A stretch of DNA of 64,000 bases from Amoeboaphelidium occidentale. Taxonomy: Eukaryota > Aphelidiomycota > Aphelidea. This document shows positions 20,226 to 30,579 of this stretch, piece after piece (position 1 is the first letter of the stretch; each line of letters opens with the position of its first letter). Both the position numbers and the translations under genes were made by a program. The notes under the pieces were generated by a model. The model was not told where the DNA came from. It saw only the letters and a program-made list of their open reading frames with translations, and ran no database searches. The DNA is taken from contig JALGPX010000001.1 of NCBI GenBank assembly GCA_023515795.1, positions 1-64,000 on the forward strand, written 5' to 3'.

Positions 20226-21884
20226 ATGGTAATCACTTCAATACTCAAGATGACTGAGAGCACTATTTCGATGAATTCTGAAAGGAAAAGATCTCATACT
20301 GGTGGTAATAATAACAATAATGAAGGTCATGCTATTGTAGTTGGTGCAGGATCAGAGTTAAACAAGGTTGATCATGCTAAAGCAGCAGCAGGAGTAAAAT
20401 CTCATGATCAAACTTATGAAGGTTGCGCAAAAACCTCAACAGAACTCTCTATAAGAGTAGCATATCTTGGTTTAGCCTTTTCTCTTCTATTCACGGGCTA
20501 TCATGTTGCTCAGGCTTTTGTGACAACGATCTATCACTCTGCTGGATTTGCTGCACTTGGCGTGATATATGTTACATATGGGTTAACATCGCTTATTGCA
20601 CCACAGATCAATGCATACTTGGAAAAGGCAGGAGGTAAAGGCAATGGCGAAAGGTTGTCATTGATCTTCTCTGGTGTCGCTTATGTGTTCTTCATATTGA
20701 TGTTGGCTACAGGTAACACGAGCTTGCTGTTCCTTGGTGCGTTTGTCAAGGGATGTGCTAGTGGTTTACTCTGGATTAGTCAAGGCGTTTGGGTTAACAA
20801 AGCAATTAGAGGATTCAAACGTTACGCCAAAGCAGCAGGTTTGGTAACGGAAAAGACCATCGTTGGAGTTGTCACAGGAATCTTCTTCACGATATTCAAT
20901 TTAAACTCTATAATAGGCAACAGTATTGTTATCGGATTGATGAAGAGCGGATACTCTGTAACGGCCATGGTTTTAGCTATGGCTGCTGTTAGTTCAATTG
21001 GCACAATCATGTTCTTCTTTGTCAGAAGGGCTCCGGCTTCTAGCCAGTCGGTCGTCAAAAAAACAGTTATCATGGAAGAACAAGAAGCAGAAGAAGCTGG
21101 GGCTTCTTTAGACTCTTTAGCTTCTACCGTTGTGAGCGAGAAAGTGAACGAAAAATCTTTCATGAAGGAAAAGTTTCAGGCACTGTGGCATTTGGCAACA
21201 CAGAAGAAGACTTTACTTCTGATGTCTTACTTTATTTGTCAGGGTGTTAACTTTTCTTATACTTATGGAAACTATCCACATCTTATTCAGTATGTAAGCA
21301 ATCAAAGCAGTTCCAGTGCTCAAGAATCAACAGGTGCAGCAAACATCGCGTGGGGCTTTTTAGCCTACGGAGCTGGTAGCATGTTGGGTGCCTTTGGTTG
21401 GGGTAAATTATACGATTTTTTCCATGAGAGGCTGTATTCTTTATTGACTTGCCATGTACTCCTAGTTATATTCAACTTTACACTACTGTTCTCAACAATT
21501 CTGATTCCAATTCAGTATCCACAATCTTTATTTCCTTGTCTTACACTTATTGGGTTCGGTTTCGGACTCACAGATTTTCTAACGAATGCTATCATCAACA
21601 ACAGCATTGGAAAATACTATGACTCTGCTGAAGTTCCTATCGCGTTTTCTTGGTACAGATTTTGCTTCTGTTTCGGCTTTGCAACTTCTGCTGGTATTTC
21701 ATCTTTAATGCCAAACCTTTTGGATCAACAAGATTATGGTACTAATCATTCTGGTTGGATAATCATGACTGTAATCAATATTGTCCTGATGATCACCAGT
21801 GTAATAAGTGGTGCTGCTCTAGAAAACCAAAGCGATAAACTCGGGACGAGAAGAAGATCAAGCCAAGAAGTAGTCATGCATTAG
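20226..21884 (+). CDS. UNC93-like major facilitator superfamily protein
   Basis: The 552-residue protein has a hydrophilic, Asn-rich N-terminus. About 11-12 membrane helices follow from residue 75 onward (VAYLGLAFSLLFTGYHVAQAF; GLTSLIAPQINAYLEKAGG; LLFLGAFVKGCASGLLWISQGVW). The segment GxxxGLLWxxQGxW and the overall layout match UNC93-like proteins, a branch of the MFS found in animals and fungi; in animals some act in trafficking or channel regulation. Transported substrate is unknown. ATG codons at 20226, 20250 and 20271 are all possible starts. Gene end at 21884 lies 31 bp from the convergent stop. Confidence 0.82.
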   Translation: MVITSILKMTESTISMNSERKRSHTGGNNNNNEGHAIVVGAGSELNKVDHAKAAAGVKSHDQTYEGCAKTSTELSIRVAYLGLAFSLLFTGYHVAQAFVTTIYHSAGFAALGVIYVTYGLTSLIAPQINAYLEKAGGKGNGERLSLIFSGVAYVFFILMLATGNTSLLFLGAFVKGCASGLLWISQGVWVNKAIRGFKRYAKAAGLVTEKTIVGVVTGIFFTIFNLNSIIGNSIVIGLMKSGYSVTAMVLAMAAVSSIGTIMFFFVRRAPASSQSVVKKTVIMEEQEAEEAGASLDSLASTVVSEKVNEKSFMKEKFQALWHLATQKKTLLLMSYFICQGVNFSYTYGNYPHLIQYVSNQSSSSAQESTGAANIAWGFLAYGAGSMLGAFGWGKLYDFFHERLYSLLTCHVLLVIFNFTLLFSTILIPIQYPQSLFPCLTLIGFGFGLTDFLTNAIINNSIGKYYDSAEVPIAFSWYRFCFCFGFATSAGISSLMPNLLDQQDYGTNHSGWIIMTVINIVLMITSVISGAALENQSDKLGTRRRSSQEVVMH

Positions 21885-21915
21885 CCTAGTTTATTCTATA
21901 AAAATATTATTTCTA

Positions 21916-24246
21916 TCAAGTTCTAGCTTTCATCTCTTTGTCAATTTTCAGTATTTCATTCCGTTTCTTTCTTGCCATAACTCTCTTCATGAAAGGTAAA
22001 GAGAATATTAGACAAATACACAAAAATATGAGAAGTATGTAAGCCATTGAATAATCTCCATCAGAATATTGCGTCGGCTGAATGAAGTACGGAAACTCAA
22101 ACAAACTCACAATATCGTTGTATCCAGAGTTGAGTGATAATCTGACGTTATGAATACTAGTAATCTTTTCCGTAAGTCTCTTTGATAAAGCGAAGAGATA
22201 AGCGACGTAAATACCTGCAACACCAAAAGAAGCGATAACCGAAGAGAGAAGTCGCAGGAATTTGTTTGATACATACACTGCCATCGACAAGGATCTTCTG
22301 TATTCCTTCAATTCGTACTGTTGTACTGATGCAGGTCTTCTCAAATCAGGCAGGGCTTCAGTAAAGTCAACAGGATTCCTAATCGACCATTTTTCTGCAG
22401 CCAGTAATGTTTCTTCGGCGAAAACTGATGACAAAAACGAAGGCACCAATGGATAAATACCAAATGCAGCAGCAAAAATTAGACCAAGAGAAGTAATAAT
22501 AATGTTTCCTCCTAAAGGAATAAAGTATGCGCCAAAGAAGCAAGCAAAAACTGCGCATAAGGAATTCAACGACAGGAAGGCCATTAATCTAAATGAATTC
22601 CTGTCAGAAGAAGGGTCAATATCTTTCTGCGCCAGGTTTCTTCTAGGCAGAATAAATCTTACAACCAAACAATATGTTGCAGCTGATCCTAACAAGTAGA
22701 CGATTCCAGATACAAAAACGCCAGAAAAGACGTCCAAATTGATCAGATCAGCGCACAAAACAGGTAAAAACCAAGAGAAAGCGTGAAGCAACATAAACAC
22801 GACAAATAAGCATGAGCCGACCACAAGAGTGTGTAAAGATAAAAATCCTCTGATAAAGTATGTGACGGAAGAGAAGCAACCGAGCTTCTTAACTGAAATT
22901 TTAGTTTGAACATCTTCCAAAATAGGCGATGACTCTGTTTCTCCTTCAACGACAGGCCGCATTTCAAGATCTGTGGAATATTCAGCATTCGAGTTCCGTT
23001 TCAAGTAACTCAACAAATGCCTGAAAGAAAACAGTAATGGGATCAATAATTGAATACTTCCAACTGAAATCGAAGAGTAAACTCCCTCCAACTCAACCAA
23101 CTGTAGCAAATTTGACATTTTCATGTCCTCACTTTCAAGTTCATGAGAATTATGCGACATTGTCCTCGCAACAACAGCAGTAACGGCGTAAACTACCATG
23201 GCATTCACCAGACCGGGAACCAGAATATAACCATAAACAAAGCTCTTAAAAAAGCATTTCTTTAACTCATCAGTAATAATTCTAGCAAAATTATGTTCTT
23301 GCGTATACATCAAATCTCTTTTGTCATCTGAAGTGAGAGCTTCAATTGGCGCCTTAACACACAAAACCGCGAAAAATAATGCAAATGATATGCCATGAAG
23401 AAATCCGAATATTCCTGCAACAAAGAAGACATAAATAGTGAGGTAAATCGCTGGTTCTCCTGTGTGTAAAGCATAAGGAAGTGAAATTCCAGCAGCTAAT
23501 GACGCCAGACCAGAAAATGAGGAGACCAGCAAGAGTTGAAACTTGAACCACTTTGATGCGCTCACTTGCTCTTCTGTAGATGCACTTCCTTTACGTGTTA
23601 GACAAGTTTGTGCTTTCTTAACGAAAGTAGGCAAGAATGATAGGGAAATCAAGAGTAGCGTAACAAAGTAAACAGCGATAAGCATTGGAAAAGTCACATA
23701 CCAAAAGTTCATCCAATACAGCGTTAAATTATACAAGAGAATAGCAATAGAGTAAAACGAAATCACACTCACACCAAACAAGAACGCCAGTAGAGACACA
23801 GAGAATGATTTTGTCCCAGCTTTAAAGTTCTTCAAATGCTTTTGCGCGTTCTTGTATGCAGACTGTACGACTTGTGTACTCTTGCGCTTCGGTTCAATTT
23901 CAACATTAACAAGTTCTGTTTCTGACGTTATACTCAGTGAAGATTGTGGTCGAACAGCAGGAGCGTATTTCCTTTTGAAACCGAATAGCTTCTTCTTCTT
24001 TGACTTGTTCTCAAATAAACCGAATGGTCCCTCATCCACAGGAACATTCTTATTCTTTGGGATTAACGAGTCATCATCCTTCTCGTAGCCGCGAACCTCA
24101 TTGCTCATGTCCGTGTTTGTTCGTGATCTTTGATTTTCATAATCTCCTGATAGTGGCGTATATTCTTCAGCCCTGCGTAGACTCTGCAATTCATCTTCCG
24201 GAAATCTGGTCGCAGTATCGGAACCAATAGAGGAACTCAGCGACAT
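21916..24246 (-). CDS. Large polytopic membrane protein, unrecognised
   Basis: About 776-784 residues. The N-terminus is cytosolic, charged and Ser-rich, with a KSKKKKLFGFKRK patch. At least ten hydrophobic segments follow from residue 160, such as FSVSLLAFLFGVSVISFYSIAILL, TFPMLIAVYFVTLLLISLSFL, VFFVAGIFGFLHGISFALFFAVLC and YILLIFLCICLIFSLPF, and the tail is basic. I see no transporter signature and do not recognise the family. The start at 24246 (MSLSSSIGSD) avoids overlap with the stop of the upstream small gene; the ATG at 24270 overlaps it by 7 bases. Confidence 0.7.
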   Translation of the reverse strand: MSLSSSIGSDTATRFPEDELQSLRRAEEYTPLSGDYENQRSRTNTDMSNEVRGYEKDDDSLIPKNKNVPVDEGPFGLFENKSKKKKLFGFKRKYAPAVRPQSSLSITSETELVNVEIEPKRKSTQVVQSAYKNAQKHLKNFKAGTKSFSVSLLAFLFGVSVISFYSIAILLYNLTLYWMNFWYVTFPMLIAVYFVTLLLISLSFLPTFVKKAQTCLTRKGSASTEEQVSASKWFKFQLLLVSSFSGLASLAAGISLPYALHTGEPAIYLTIYVFFVAGIFGFLHGISFALFFAVLCVKAPIEALTSDDKRDLMYTQEHNFARIITDELKKCFFKSFVYGYILVPGLVNAMVVYAVTAVVARTMSHNSHELESEDMKMSNLLQLVELEGVYSSISVGSIQLLIPLLFSFRHLLSYLKRNSNAEYSTDLEMRPVVEGETESSPILEDVQTKISVKKLGCFSSVTYFIRGFLSLHTLVVGSCLFVVFMLLHAFSWFLPVLCADLINLDVFSGVFVSGIVYLLGSAATYCLVVRFILPRRNLAQKDIDPSSDRNSFRLMAFLSLNSLCAVFACFFGAYFIPLGGNIIITSLGLIFAAAFGIYPLVPSFLSSVFAEETLLAAEKWSIRNPVDFTEALPDLRRPASVQQYELKEYRRSLSMAVYVSNKFLRLLSSVIASFGVAGIYVAYLFALSKRLTEKITSIHNVRLSLNSGYNDIVSLFEFPYFIQPTQYSDGDYSMAYILLIFLCICLIFSLPFMKRVMARKKRNEILKIDKEMKART

Positions 24247-24263
24247 ATTAGAGCTCTTATTCC

Positions 24264-24614
24264 TCAACATTGTGATGCTTGATTGCGCAAAAACTGAAGA
24301 ACAGTTTTAACAGCGAGATCGCCCAACGAAGGCAGATCTAGTGTCAAATTAGAAGGGGCTTCAGGATAAAGTGATGTTCCGAGATGTTGATAAGGCGAAC
24401 AAGTCGCTCATGATAAGCTTTAACTCACTGGGCCTGGTGTAAAGATGGCGCGAATATCACGCAATATTGGTAGTTCATTGGAGTCCTGCAATAATACGAA
24501 CTCAACGCTGAGATCCTTAATGTCATCGTAGTTAATCGCTGAAACGGCTCGCGCGATGAAATGTGGCGTTGAATGTTCTCGCTTGATCGACGCACGGACC
24601 TTAGCGATCATCAA
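24264..24614 (-). CDS. Small hypothetical protein, probably two exons
   Basis: Exon 1 (from 24614) reads MMIAKVRASIKREHSTPHF and IRAIFTPGPV, then meets stops. The same frame resumes after a short gap as YQHLGTSLYPEAPSNLTL and LGDLAVKTVLQFLRN, ending at TGA 24264-24266 inside the ATG region of the next gene. A frame-preserving intron from GTTAAAGC is possible with either 18 or 66 nt. Amino-acid composition on both sides looks coding. The start lies 25 bp from the divergent uL4 start. About 100 residues; family not recognised. Confidence 0.45.
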
Positions 24615-24639
24615 GACAAAAAATTTTCTTTCCGCTCAA

Positions 24640-25831
24640 ATGGTAAGCTTTATTTTATAGGAAAGGAACGAATTAATTCATTATAGGCTGCCACACGTCA
24701 ATTAGTTTCTGTCTTTTCCGAGGATGGTTCATCCGTTCTAGCTCAGGTTCCTTTGCCTGATGTCTTCAAGAGTCCAATTCGTCCAGATTTGGTCACTTTC
24801 GTTCACACCAACGTTAACAAGAACAAGAGACAACCTTACGCTGTCTCTGCTATTGCTGGTCACCAGACTTCCGCTGAATCTTGGGGTACTGGTCGTGCTG
24901 TTGCTAGAATTCCTCGTGTTGGAGGTGGTGGTACTCACAGATCTGGTCAAGGTACGCGTTGTTTTTGTGTAGTTCTCGTTAATATCTTTTAGGTGCTTTC
25001 GGTAACATGTGTAGAGGTGGTCACATGTACTCTCCAACAAAGATCTGGAGAAGATGGCACAGACACACCAACCTAAACCAGAAGCGTTTCGCTGTTGCTT
25101 CTGCTTTGGCTGCTTCCGCTCTTCCATCTTTGGTTTTGGCTAGAGGTCACAAGATCGAAAAGGTCAATGAAATTCCTTTGGTTGTTGGTAATGGTGTTGA
25201 ATCTTTCACAAAGACCAAACAAGCTGTTGAATTATTGAAGAAGATCAACGCTTATGCTGACGTCGAGAAGGTTGTTGACACCAAGAAGTTGAGAGCTGGT
25301 GTTGGTAAAATGAGAAACAGAAGACACAAGCAACGCAAGGGTCCTTTGGTCATTTACGCTGAAGACAATGGTTTGGTCAAGGCTTTCCGTAACTTGCCTG
25401 GAATCGACACTCTACGTGTTGACTCTTTGAACTTGTTGAAGTTGGCTCCTGGTGGTCATTTGGGTAGATTCATCATCTGGACTCAGGGTGCTTTCGAGAA
25501 GTTGGAGGCTTTGTTTGGTTCTGCTAAGGCTAAGAGCCAATTGAAGAAAGACTACGTCTTGCCTCGCTCAATTGTTACCAACCCAGACATCAGCCGTATC
25601 ATCAACTCTGATGAAATTCAGTCTGTTGTCAAGCCAGCTCAGGCTAAGCACCAGAAGAGAGCTTCTATCAAGAAGAATCCTTTGCGCAACTTGTACGTCA
25701 AGCTTCGTTTGAACCCTTACGCAAGAGCTGTTCAGAAGACCGAACAGTCTGCAGCTGCTGCTAAGAAGTCTACCAAGCACATCGGAAGAAAGGTCAACAA
25801 GGAATTTGTCAAGGTTATGCTTTCCCAGTAA
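24640..25831 (+). CDS. RPL4: Large-subunit ribosomal protein uL4 (RPL4)
   Basis: Three exons: the ATG alone (24640-24642), 24687-24951 and 24993-25831, with introns of 44 and 41 nt, encode 368 residues. The protein begins [15 protein letters not shown]. It contains [21 protein letters not shown] (the loop that lines the exit tunnel), [13 protein letters not shown] and [17 protein letters not shown], all uL4 signatures. Codons are strongly biased toward a small preferred set (GGT, GTT, TTG, AAG), as expected for high expression. The first intron directly follows the start codon, as in RPS15 in this window. Confidence 0.96.
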
Positions 25832-25887
25832 GAACTCCAAAGAGAAGCATTAAAGAATAAAGACGACACTGTGATCGTAATTTATTA

Positions 25888-28447
25888 TTAAATGGTTTGC
25901 TTTAAGCGAATTAATGCAGTTCTGACTTGGTTCAGATCAACATCCTCGCCAGCCAAACAAATTTGTTTCAACTTGAAATACAAGCCCATTGCCTTTTTCA
26001 TTACCTGTTTAACATCATCTCCTTCGATACCACTTAATAATTCTTCCTCTCTCTCCTTAATGTATTCATTAATTTTAACAGCATAATTTAGAATATCCTC
26101 ATGAAATCCAGCTTTTCTTGCAGTCAACAAACCATAATCCTCAACATCTGCTTTTCCATCAGCCAATTTAAAAGAGTATTTCATGTCCATGTCCGATGTT
26201 ACTTCAACGTGCAAATGAACAACTTTAACAGATGGATAAATTTCCAGAAAGTCGCATAAAGTGACAAAGTGGGTAACAAAGAATGTGAAACACTGAGTTT
26301 GAATCAACTTTTCACTCAACGCAGTTGCAATTCCAACTCCATCAAAAGTAGAGGTTCCTCTTCCTAATTCATCAATTAAAACCAAAGAATTCTCCGTAAT
26401 ATTTTGCAACATACATGACATATCTCTCATCTCTCTGGTGAAAGCTGAAGTATCAGCTTCAAGTTCATTCTCCAATGACATTCTAGTAAACAAAGAATCA
26501 CAAATTCTAACACAACAATACTCCGCAGGAACGTATGAACCAATCTGTGCCATAATCTGAAGCAATCCAACTTGTTTCAAGTATGTCGATTTACCGCTCA
26601 TATTCGGCCCTTGAATAATGTTGAAGTTAGAGCCGGAAAAGGCATAAACATCGTTAGCAATGCATTTTCTCTCCGGCAGCATACGATCAAGCACAGGATG
26701 TCTTCCATTTTTGATTGCAATTGTGTTTTGATGGAATTCAGGACGAGTTCCTTCACGAAGACTTTGCTTGTACAAACACAAGGACATGATCAAATCCAAC
26801 TGCCCAATTGCCTCACACAACTGATGAATAGATGAGATCTGCTGTCTAACAATGTCAGCCATTCTTTCTGCTTCCTTTTGGGACAGAATTAAGATTTCTG
26901 TATGAGTTCCCTTCAATCTTTCATTCAACTTCATCAAATCCAGGGATGTAAATTCAATACATTTCTTGACCTTTTTCTTGTGTTTGAATACAGCAGGCAG
27001 TGTATCAATAGATGCCAAATTATTCTCGACTTTGAGATAATATTCCATTCTCTGACTATTGTACGCAAGTTTGATATTCAAATCGTACTGCTCGGCATAC
27101 GATTGGCACAAGGCTTCAATGTCTCCTGTAACTTCTTGATAAATCGTTCTTGCAACATCCAACAACTGACTTGCACCAGTTTGAACAGCAAACAAGGCCT
27201 GATGACTAGACCAAGCAGAATTACTATCGAGGTTTGGATTGATCAATTCCATAATGGAATCCATCATTTTTCTTAAGCTTTGTTTCTTACTCGCCTATAC
27301 AACAGAATTGATTTGTTTCAAAGTTTCGTTTACCTTGGTGAGATTAGAGCAGAATGGATTCTCATAAAATGTCAAAGAATCTGCCAAAGCAGAGCAAACA
27401 GCCAACATATTCTTCAAACGCAATACATTCTTCAATGTAGTTTCAATAGTCTTTTCCCTTCTTCCTTGATCATTGGAAGCATTAACACAAACAAAGCCAC
27501 TGATAACATGATCAATATCTTTCAAAGATTTTAAACGTTCTTTTGCAATTTCAAATGACTCTGGCTTTGATAGCATCTCATCAATAGCATCAAGACGCAA
27601 CTCCAAAGTCTCTTCACTGGTAGAGGGCTGCAATATGTTTGTTCTCAAAACCCTTTTACCCAAATTAGTGTAACAATAATCAAGAACCGAAAACAGCGTT
27701 CCAGATTTGTTCAAATGCAAATAGTTCATGGTCAACTCCAAACGTTTCGTGGAGTTATAATCAATAAGCATTGTCCCATCAACACCTTCAAACTTGAAGC
27801 AAACTGTGTTTGGATGGAATGACACGCTTAGACGTTCTTGCAAGTACGCAAACAAAGCAGCCAATGCACACAACGCGTAGTACTTATTTTCAGTATAAAC
27901 ATGAAACGATCCTTGTTGTTCAGGCAAACCATAATTCTTCATGATACGCTTCCCCTCGTCATCCTTGAACACTCTTCTTGCCAGACCCATAACATTCAGT
28001 CCTGGCATCTTTGATGTGATCTCCTTGAATAACAAGTCATTTGTACATGGAACCAACAACTCTTTTGGATCGCAAGCATGAATACGATGTAACAGCCTCG
28101 TGAATGTTGGATTCTCTGTGTACTATTTACAAAATAAGCACTTGAAACACTGAGCAAGCACAAACCTGTGTCAGCGTGACAGTATACGTTAAAAGATCAA
28201 TGCGCGCAACACCAATTTCCTTCGTTATGCCTCTTGACTCGCAAATTGCCATATAAGAAAGACTATCACCATTCTGTGAAGACGCAGCTGTCTTCATGCG
28301 CGATGACTTTGGCCTTGTTGTTGAAGTCGAAGGTCTGTGCGCATACTGAACCAATTGTTCCTTATCAGAAGTACGTACGCTATTTGTGGATTTATACGAA
28401 TAGGCACCAGTTGAAACGCTCCCGGCGCTGTTTGAGTATCTCTTCAT
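25888..28447 (-). CDS. MSH4: MutS homologue MSH4, meiotic recombination
   Basis: MSH4 pairs with MSH5 to stabilise Holliday-junction intermediates and promote crossovers. Exons are 28166-28447, 27334-28122 and 25888-27294 (introns 43 and 39 nt), all in frame, encoding 825 residues. There is no mismatch-binding N-terminal domain; the connector domain begins GITKEIGVARIDLLTYTVTL. The lever and clamp follow, then the ATPase: IIQGPNMSGKSTYLKQVG (Walker A), SLVLIDELGRGTSTFDGVG (Walker B) and FFVTHFVTLCDF. GSYVPAEYCCVRICDSLFTRMS supports MSH4 over MSH5. The N-terminal 60 residues are Ser/Thr-rich and probably disordered. Confidence 0.9.
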
Positions 28448-28523
28448 TGTGTTTCTTGAAACTTTTGGCACGACGTTCAACAGAAACTTCAAACAATTTT
28501 CCAAGCCAACAGACACACAAAAC

Positions 28524-29063
28524 ATGGAGGCATTCCAATTCCCTCAACTTTACAATTTTCCGCCCTTCTTTACCCGTCAGCCAAACGAAGAAACATGGCA
28601 AAAACAAAGGGAAATGTGGATATCATTCATAAAGAATTACTGTGAGCATCAGAAAATACACCGGATTGATTTGAATGAAATGCAACAGTCGGAATTATTC
28701 TTTAATAAATCCATTTCAAGGAGGGCTACGCCGGAAATGATTAAAGAAATTGTGGATGAGATGGTCAGACTAAAACAGGCGCAATGGATTCAGGCACCTG
28801 CAAAAGCGATCATACACTGGAAAAGAGTCGATGAATGGGCAGACTTAATAATGTCAGCCCTAAGCAAACGGGGCATGAGTGGAGTGATATGTACTGTTTA
28901 TGAACTTGTGCATGGGGATGAGTATTCTGGCGAGATATTCTATGAGATGGACAAGGAAGTATTTCTTAAAGCCATGGAACATTCACAGCGGTCTGGGCGT
29001 GTGCAGATCATCAGAGCATCTTCAACTTCAAGCATCGATGAAACAGGAATAAAGATTCTTTAA
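28524..29063 (+). CDS. VPS25: ESCRT-II subunit VPS25
   Basis: VPS25 links ESCRT-II to VPS20 during multivesicular-body sorting. The 179-residue protein starts MEAFQFPQLYNFPPFFTRQPNEETW, the VPS25 N-terminal PPxY/F-rich motif that binds VPS22 and VPS36. Two winged-helix domains follow (LFFNKSISRRATPEMIKEIVDEM; IIHWKRVDEWADLI). Length equals the human protein (176). The stop codon overlaps that of the convergent F-box-like gene: both are read from the same TTAA at 29060-29063. Confidence 0.93.
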   Translation: MEAFQFPQLYNFPPFFTRQPNEETWQKQREMWISFIKNYCEHQKIHRIDLNEMQQSELFFNKSISRRATPEMIKEIVDEMVRLKQAQWIQAPAKAIIHWKRVDEWADLIMSALSKRGMSGVICTVYELVHGDEYSGEIFYEMDKEVFLKAMEHSQRSGRVQIIRASSTSSIDETGIKIL

Positions 29064-30478
29064 GTTCGTTTTTCCATCATCAGTTTCAGATGTTTCTCGT
29101 ATTGATCATTGTAGCATGAATGCGATGCCAATTCCAAATAGTTCTTTTGGAACTCCGTATCGTCTTCATTTATCGCGATCTCGCCTCCAATTATGCCTCT
29201 CCTTGGGGTGTAACTGACTAATAGCAACTTTGAAGGATCAACATTTAGTCTTGTGAAGAGCTGAAACATGAATTGTAATTCTTCCCTTGTAGCTCTCTTC
29301 TGGATCATCATGCAAAGCAGAATAGATTTATCGTCTGCATCAAAGTGGTTCAGAACATGTGGATGATTAAAGTATGCTTGAACCGAAGGAAAATTGTTTG
29401 CAAGTAAGATCAAATCTTGAGACACAAGTGGCGCAATCTTCTCCTTCTTCATTGTATCCAGAATTTCCACCAAAAGCTCGTTAGTATTATTGTACAACTG
29501 GGCAGCAGTTAAATAATTTGGCAAAAATAGATTCATTGGAATGCCATTAGTTAAAGCACACATTTTTAGATATTGAAACGCTTTTAGCTGGGTGCAATTG
29601 GACAGCTTTGCATAATCAACTTTGAAGTATTTGCTAAGATAGCTGCATACACGTTCTCCATGTAAGTCAAACAGATTTCTATCCAAAGTCATTGCCATTA
29701 ATAGATGCAGCATAGTTGGTGATACATCATATTGAGAATTGCATACATTCTTTATGATTGCGTGTGAGAACTCTGCTGGATACTGATACAGCACCGTGTC
29801 TAACTCGTTCAAGAAATATTCAGACTCGTTATCAGTCTCATTAAGTTCTAGAAACTCTTTTACCAGCGCTGTCAACTGATCATACTCCTTGTACATTCTT
29901 GATACCTCAAAATTCCAATAATATCTTGCAATCCGACAAGCAAATAGCTTTGGGCTTCCTTTCTTGTACCGCTGCTTATCAGATAACTCCACAAATGTTT
30001 TGATGCACTCAATGTAATTATTGCGAACACACCATCGAATCAACTGTAGACAGGCAACATCTAAATTACTCTCTATGGGAGTGGAGTAAACTAAATTCTG
30101 GAACAGTTTCGGAATGATATCTCGACTGATCAGAGAGGGAATGTTGAGCCTATAAACATGTTTTCTAATTTCCTCAATGCGATCATCACTGAACTGGTTG
30201 ATATCTCGCAGCAGGAACGGTATCATGCCATTGTAAATTTTAAATACGCTCTCAGTCAGTTTCAAACAAAGTTTAGCATTGTACTCTTTATAGCCTATGA
30301 ACTCGTATACCAGCAAGTCAATTATGCCTTGTTTTGTGTACCAAAGACAAAGATATGTTGGATCATACAGGAATGCAAAGGCCTTGCAGTGTAAAGAAAG
30401 TAAATTCTTATGATCTGATCTATCCAAGTAAAAGCAAATTTCTTGTATTAACTCCGGAGGTAATTTGTATTGCAACAT
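29060..30478 (-). CDS. F-box-like protein, paralogue of the 18481 gene
   Basis: The start at 30478 gives MLQYKLPPELIQEICFYLD, then LLSLHCKAFAFLYDPTYLCLWY, an F-box-like N-terminus. About 470 residues; the rest is helical, with no WD40 or LRR pattern. It shares the N-terminal LPPELIxE pattern, length class and all-helical body with the gene at 18481-19560, which suggests a small lineage-specific family. A longer frame opens at 30541, but its extra 21 residues look like leader sequence. The substrate is unknown. Confidence 0.6.
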   Translation of the reverse strand: MLQYKLPPELIQEICFYLDRSDHKNLLSLHCKAFAFLYDPTYLCLWYTKQGIIDLLVYEFIGYKEYNAKLCLKLTESVFKIYNGMIPFLLRDINQFSDDRIEEIRKHVYRLNIPSLISRDIIPKLFQNLVYSTPIESNLDVACLQLIRWCVRNNYIECIKTFVELSDKQRYKKGSPKLFACRIARYYWNFEVSRMYKEYDQLTALVKEFLELNETDNESEYFLNELDTVLYQYPAEFSHAIIKNVCNSQYDVSPTMLHLLMAMTLDRNLFDLHGERVCSYLSKYFKVDYAKLSNCTQLKAFQYLKMCALTNGIPMNLFLPNYLTAAQLYNNTNELLVEILDTMKKEKIAPLVSQDLILLANNFPSVQAYFNHPHVLNHFDADDKSILLCMMIQKRATREELQFMFQLFTRLNVDPSKLLLVSYTPRRGIIGGEIAINEDDTEFQKNYLELASHSCYNDQYEKHLKLMMEKRT

Positions 30479-30579
30479 GAGAACTCTGACACTTGTGACA
30501 AACAAGGTTAGTTCTTCGGAATTCCGTAGAAAGCATAGCATTTTTATTATTGAAGTAAGAACCAGTTCTTATTGCCCTT

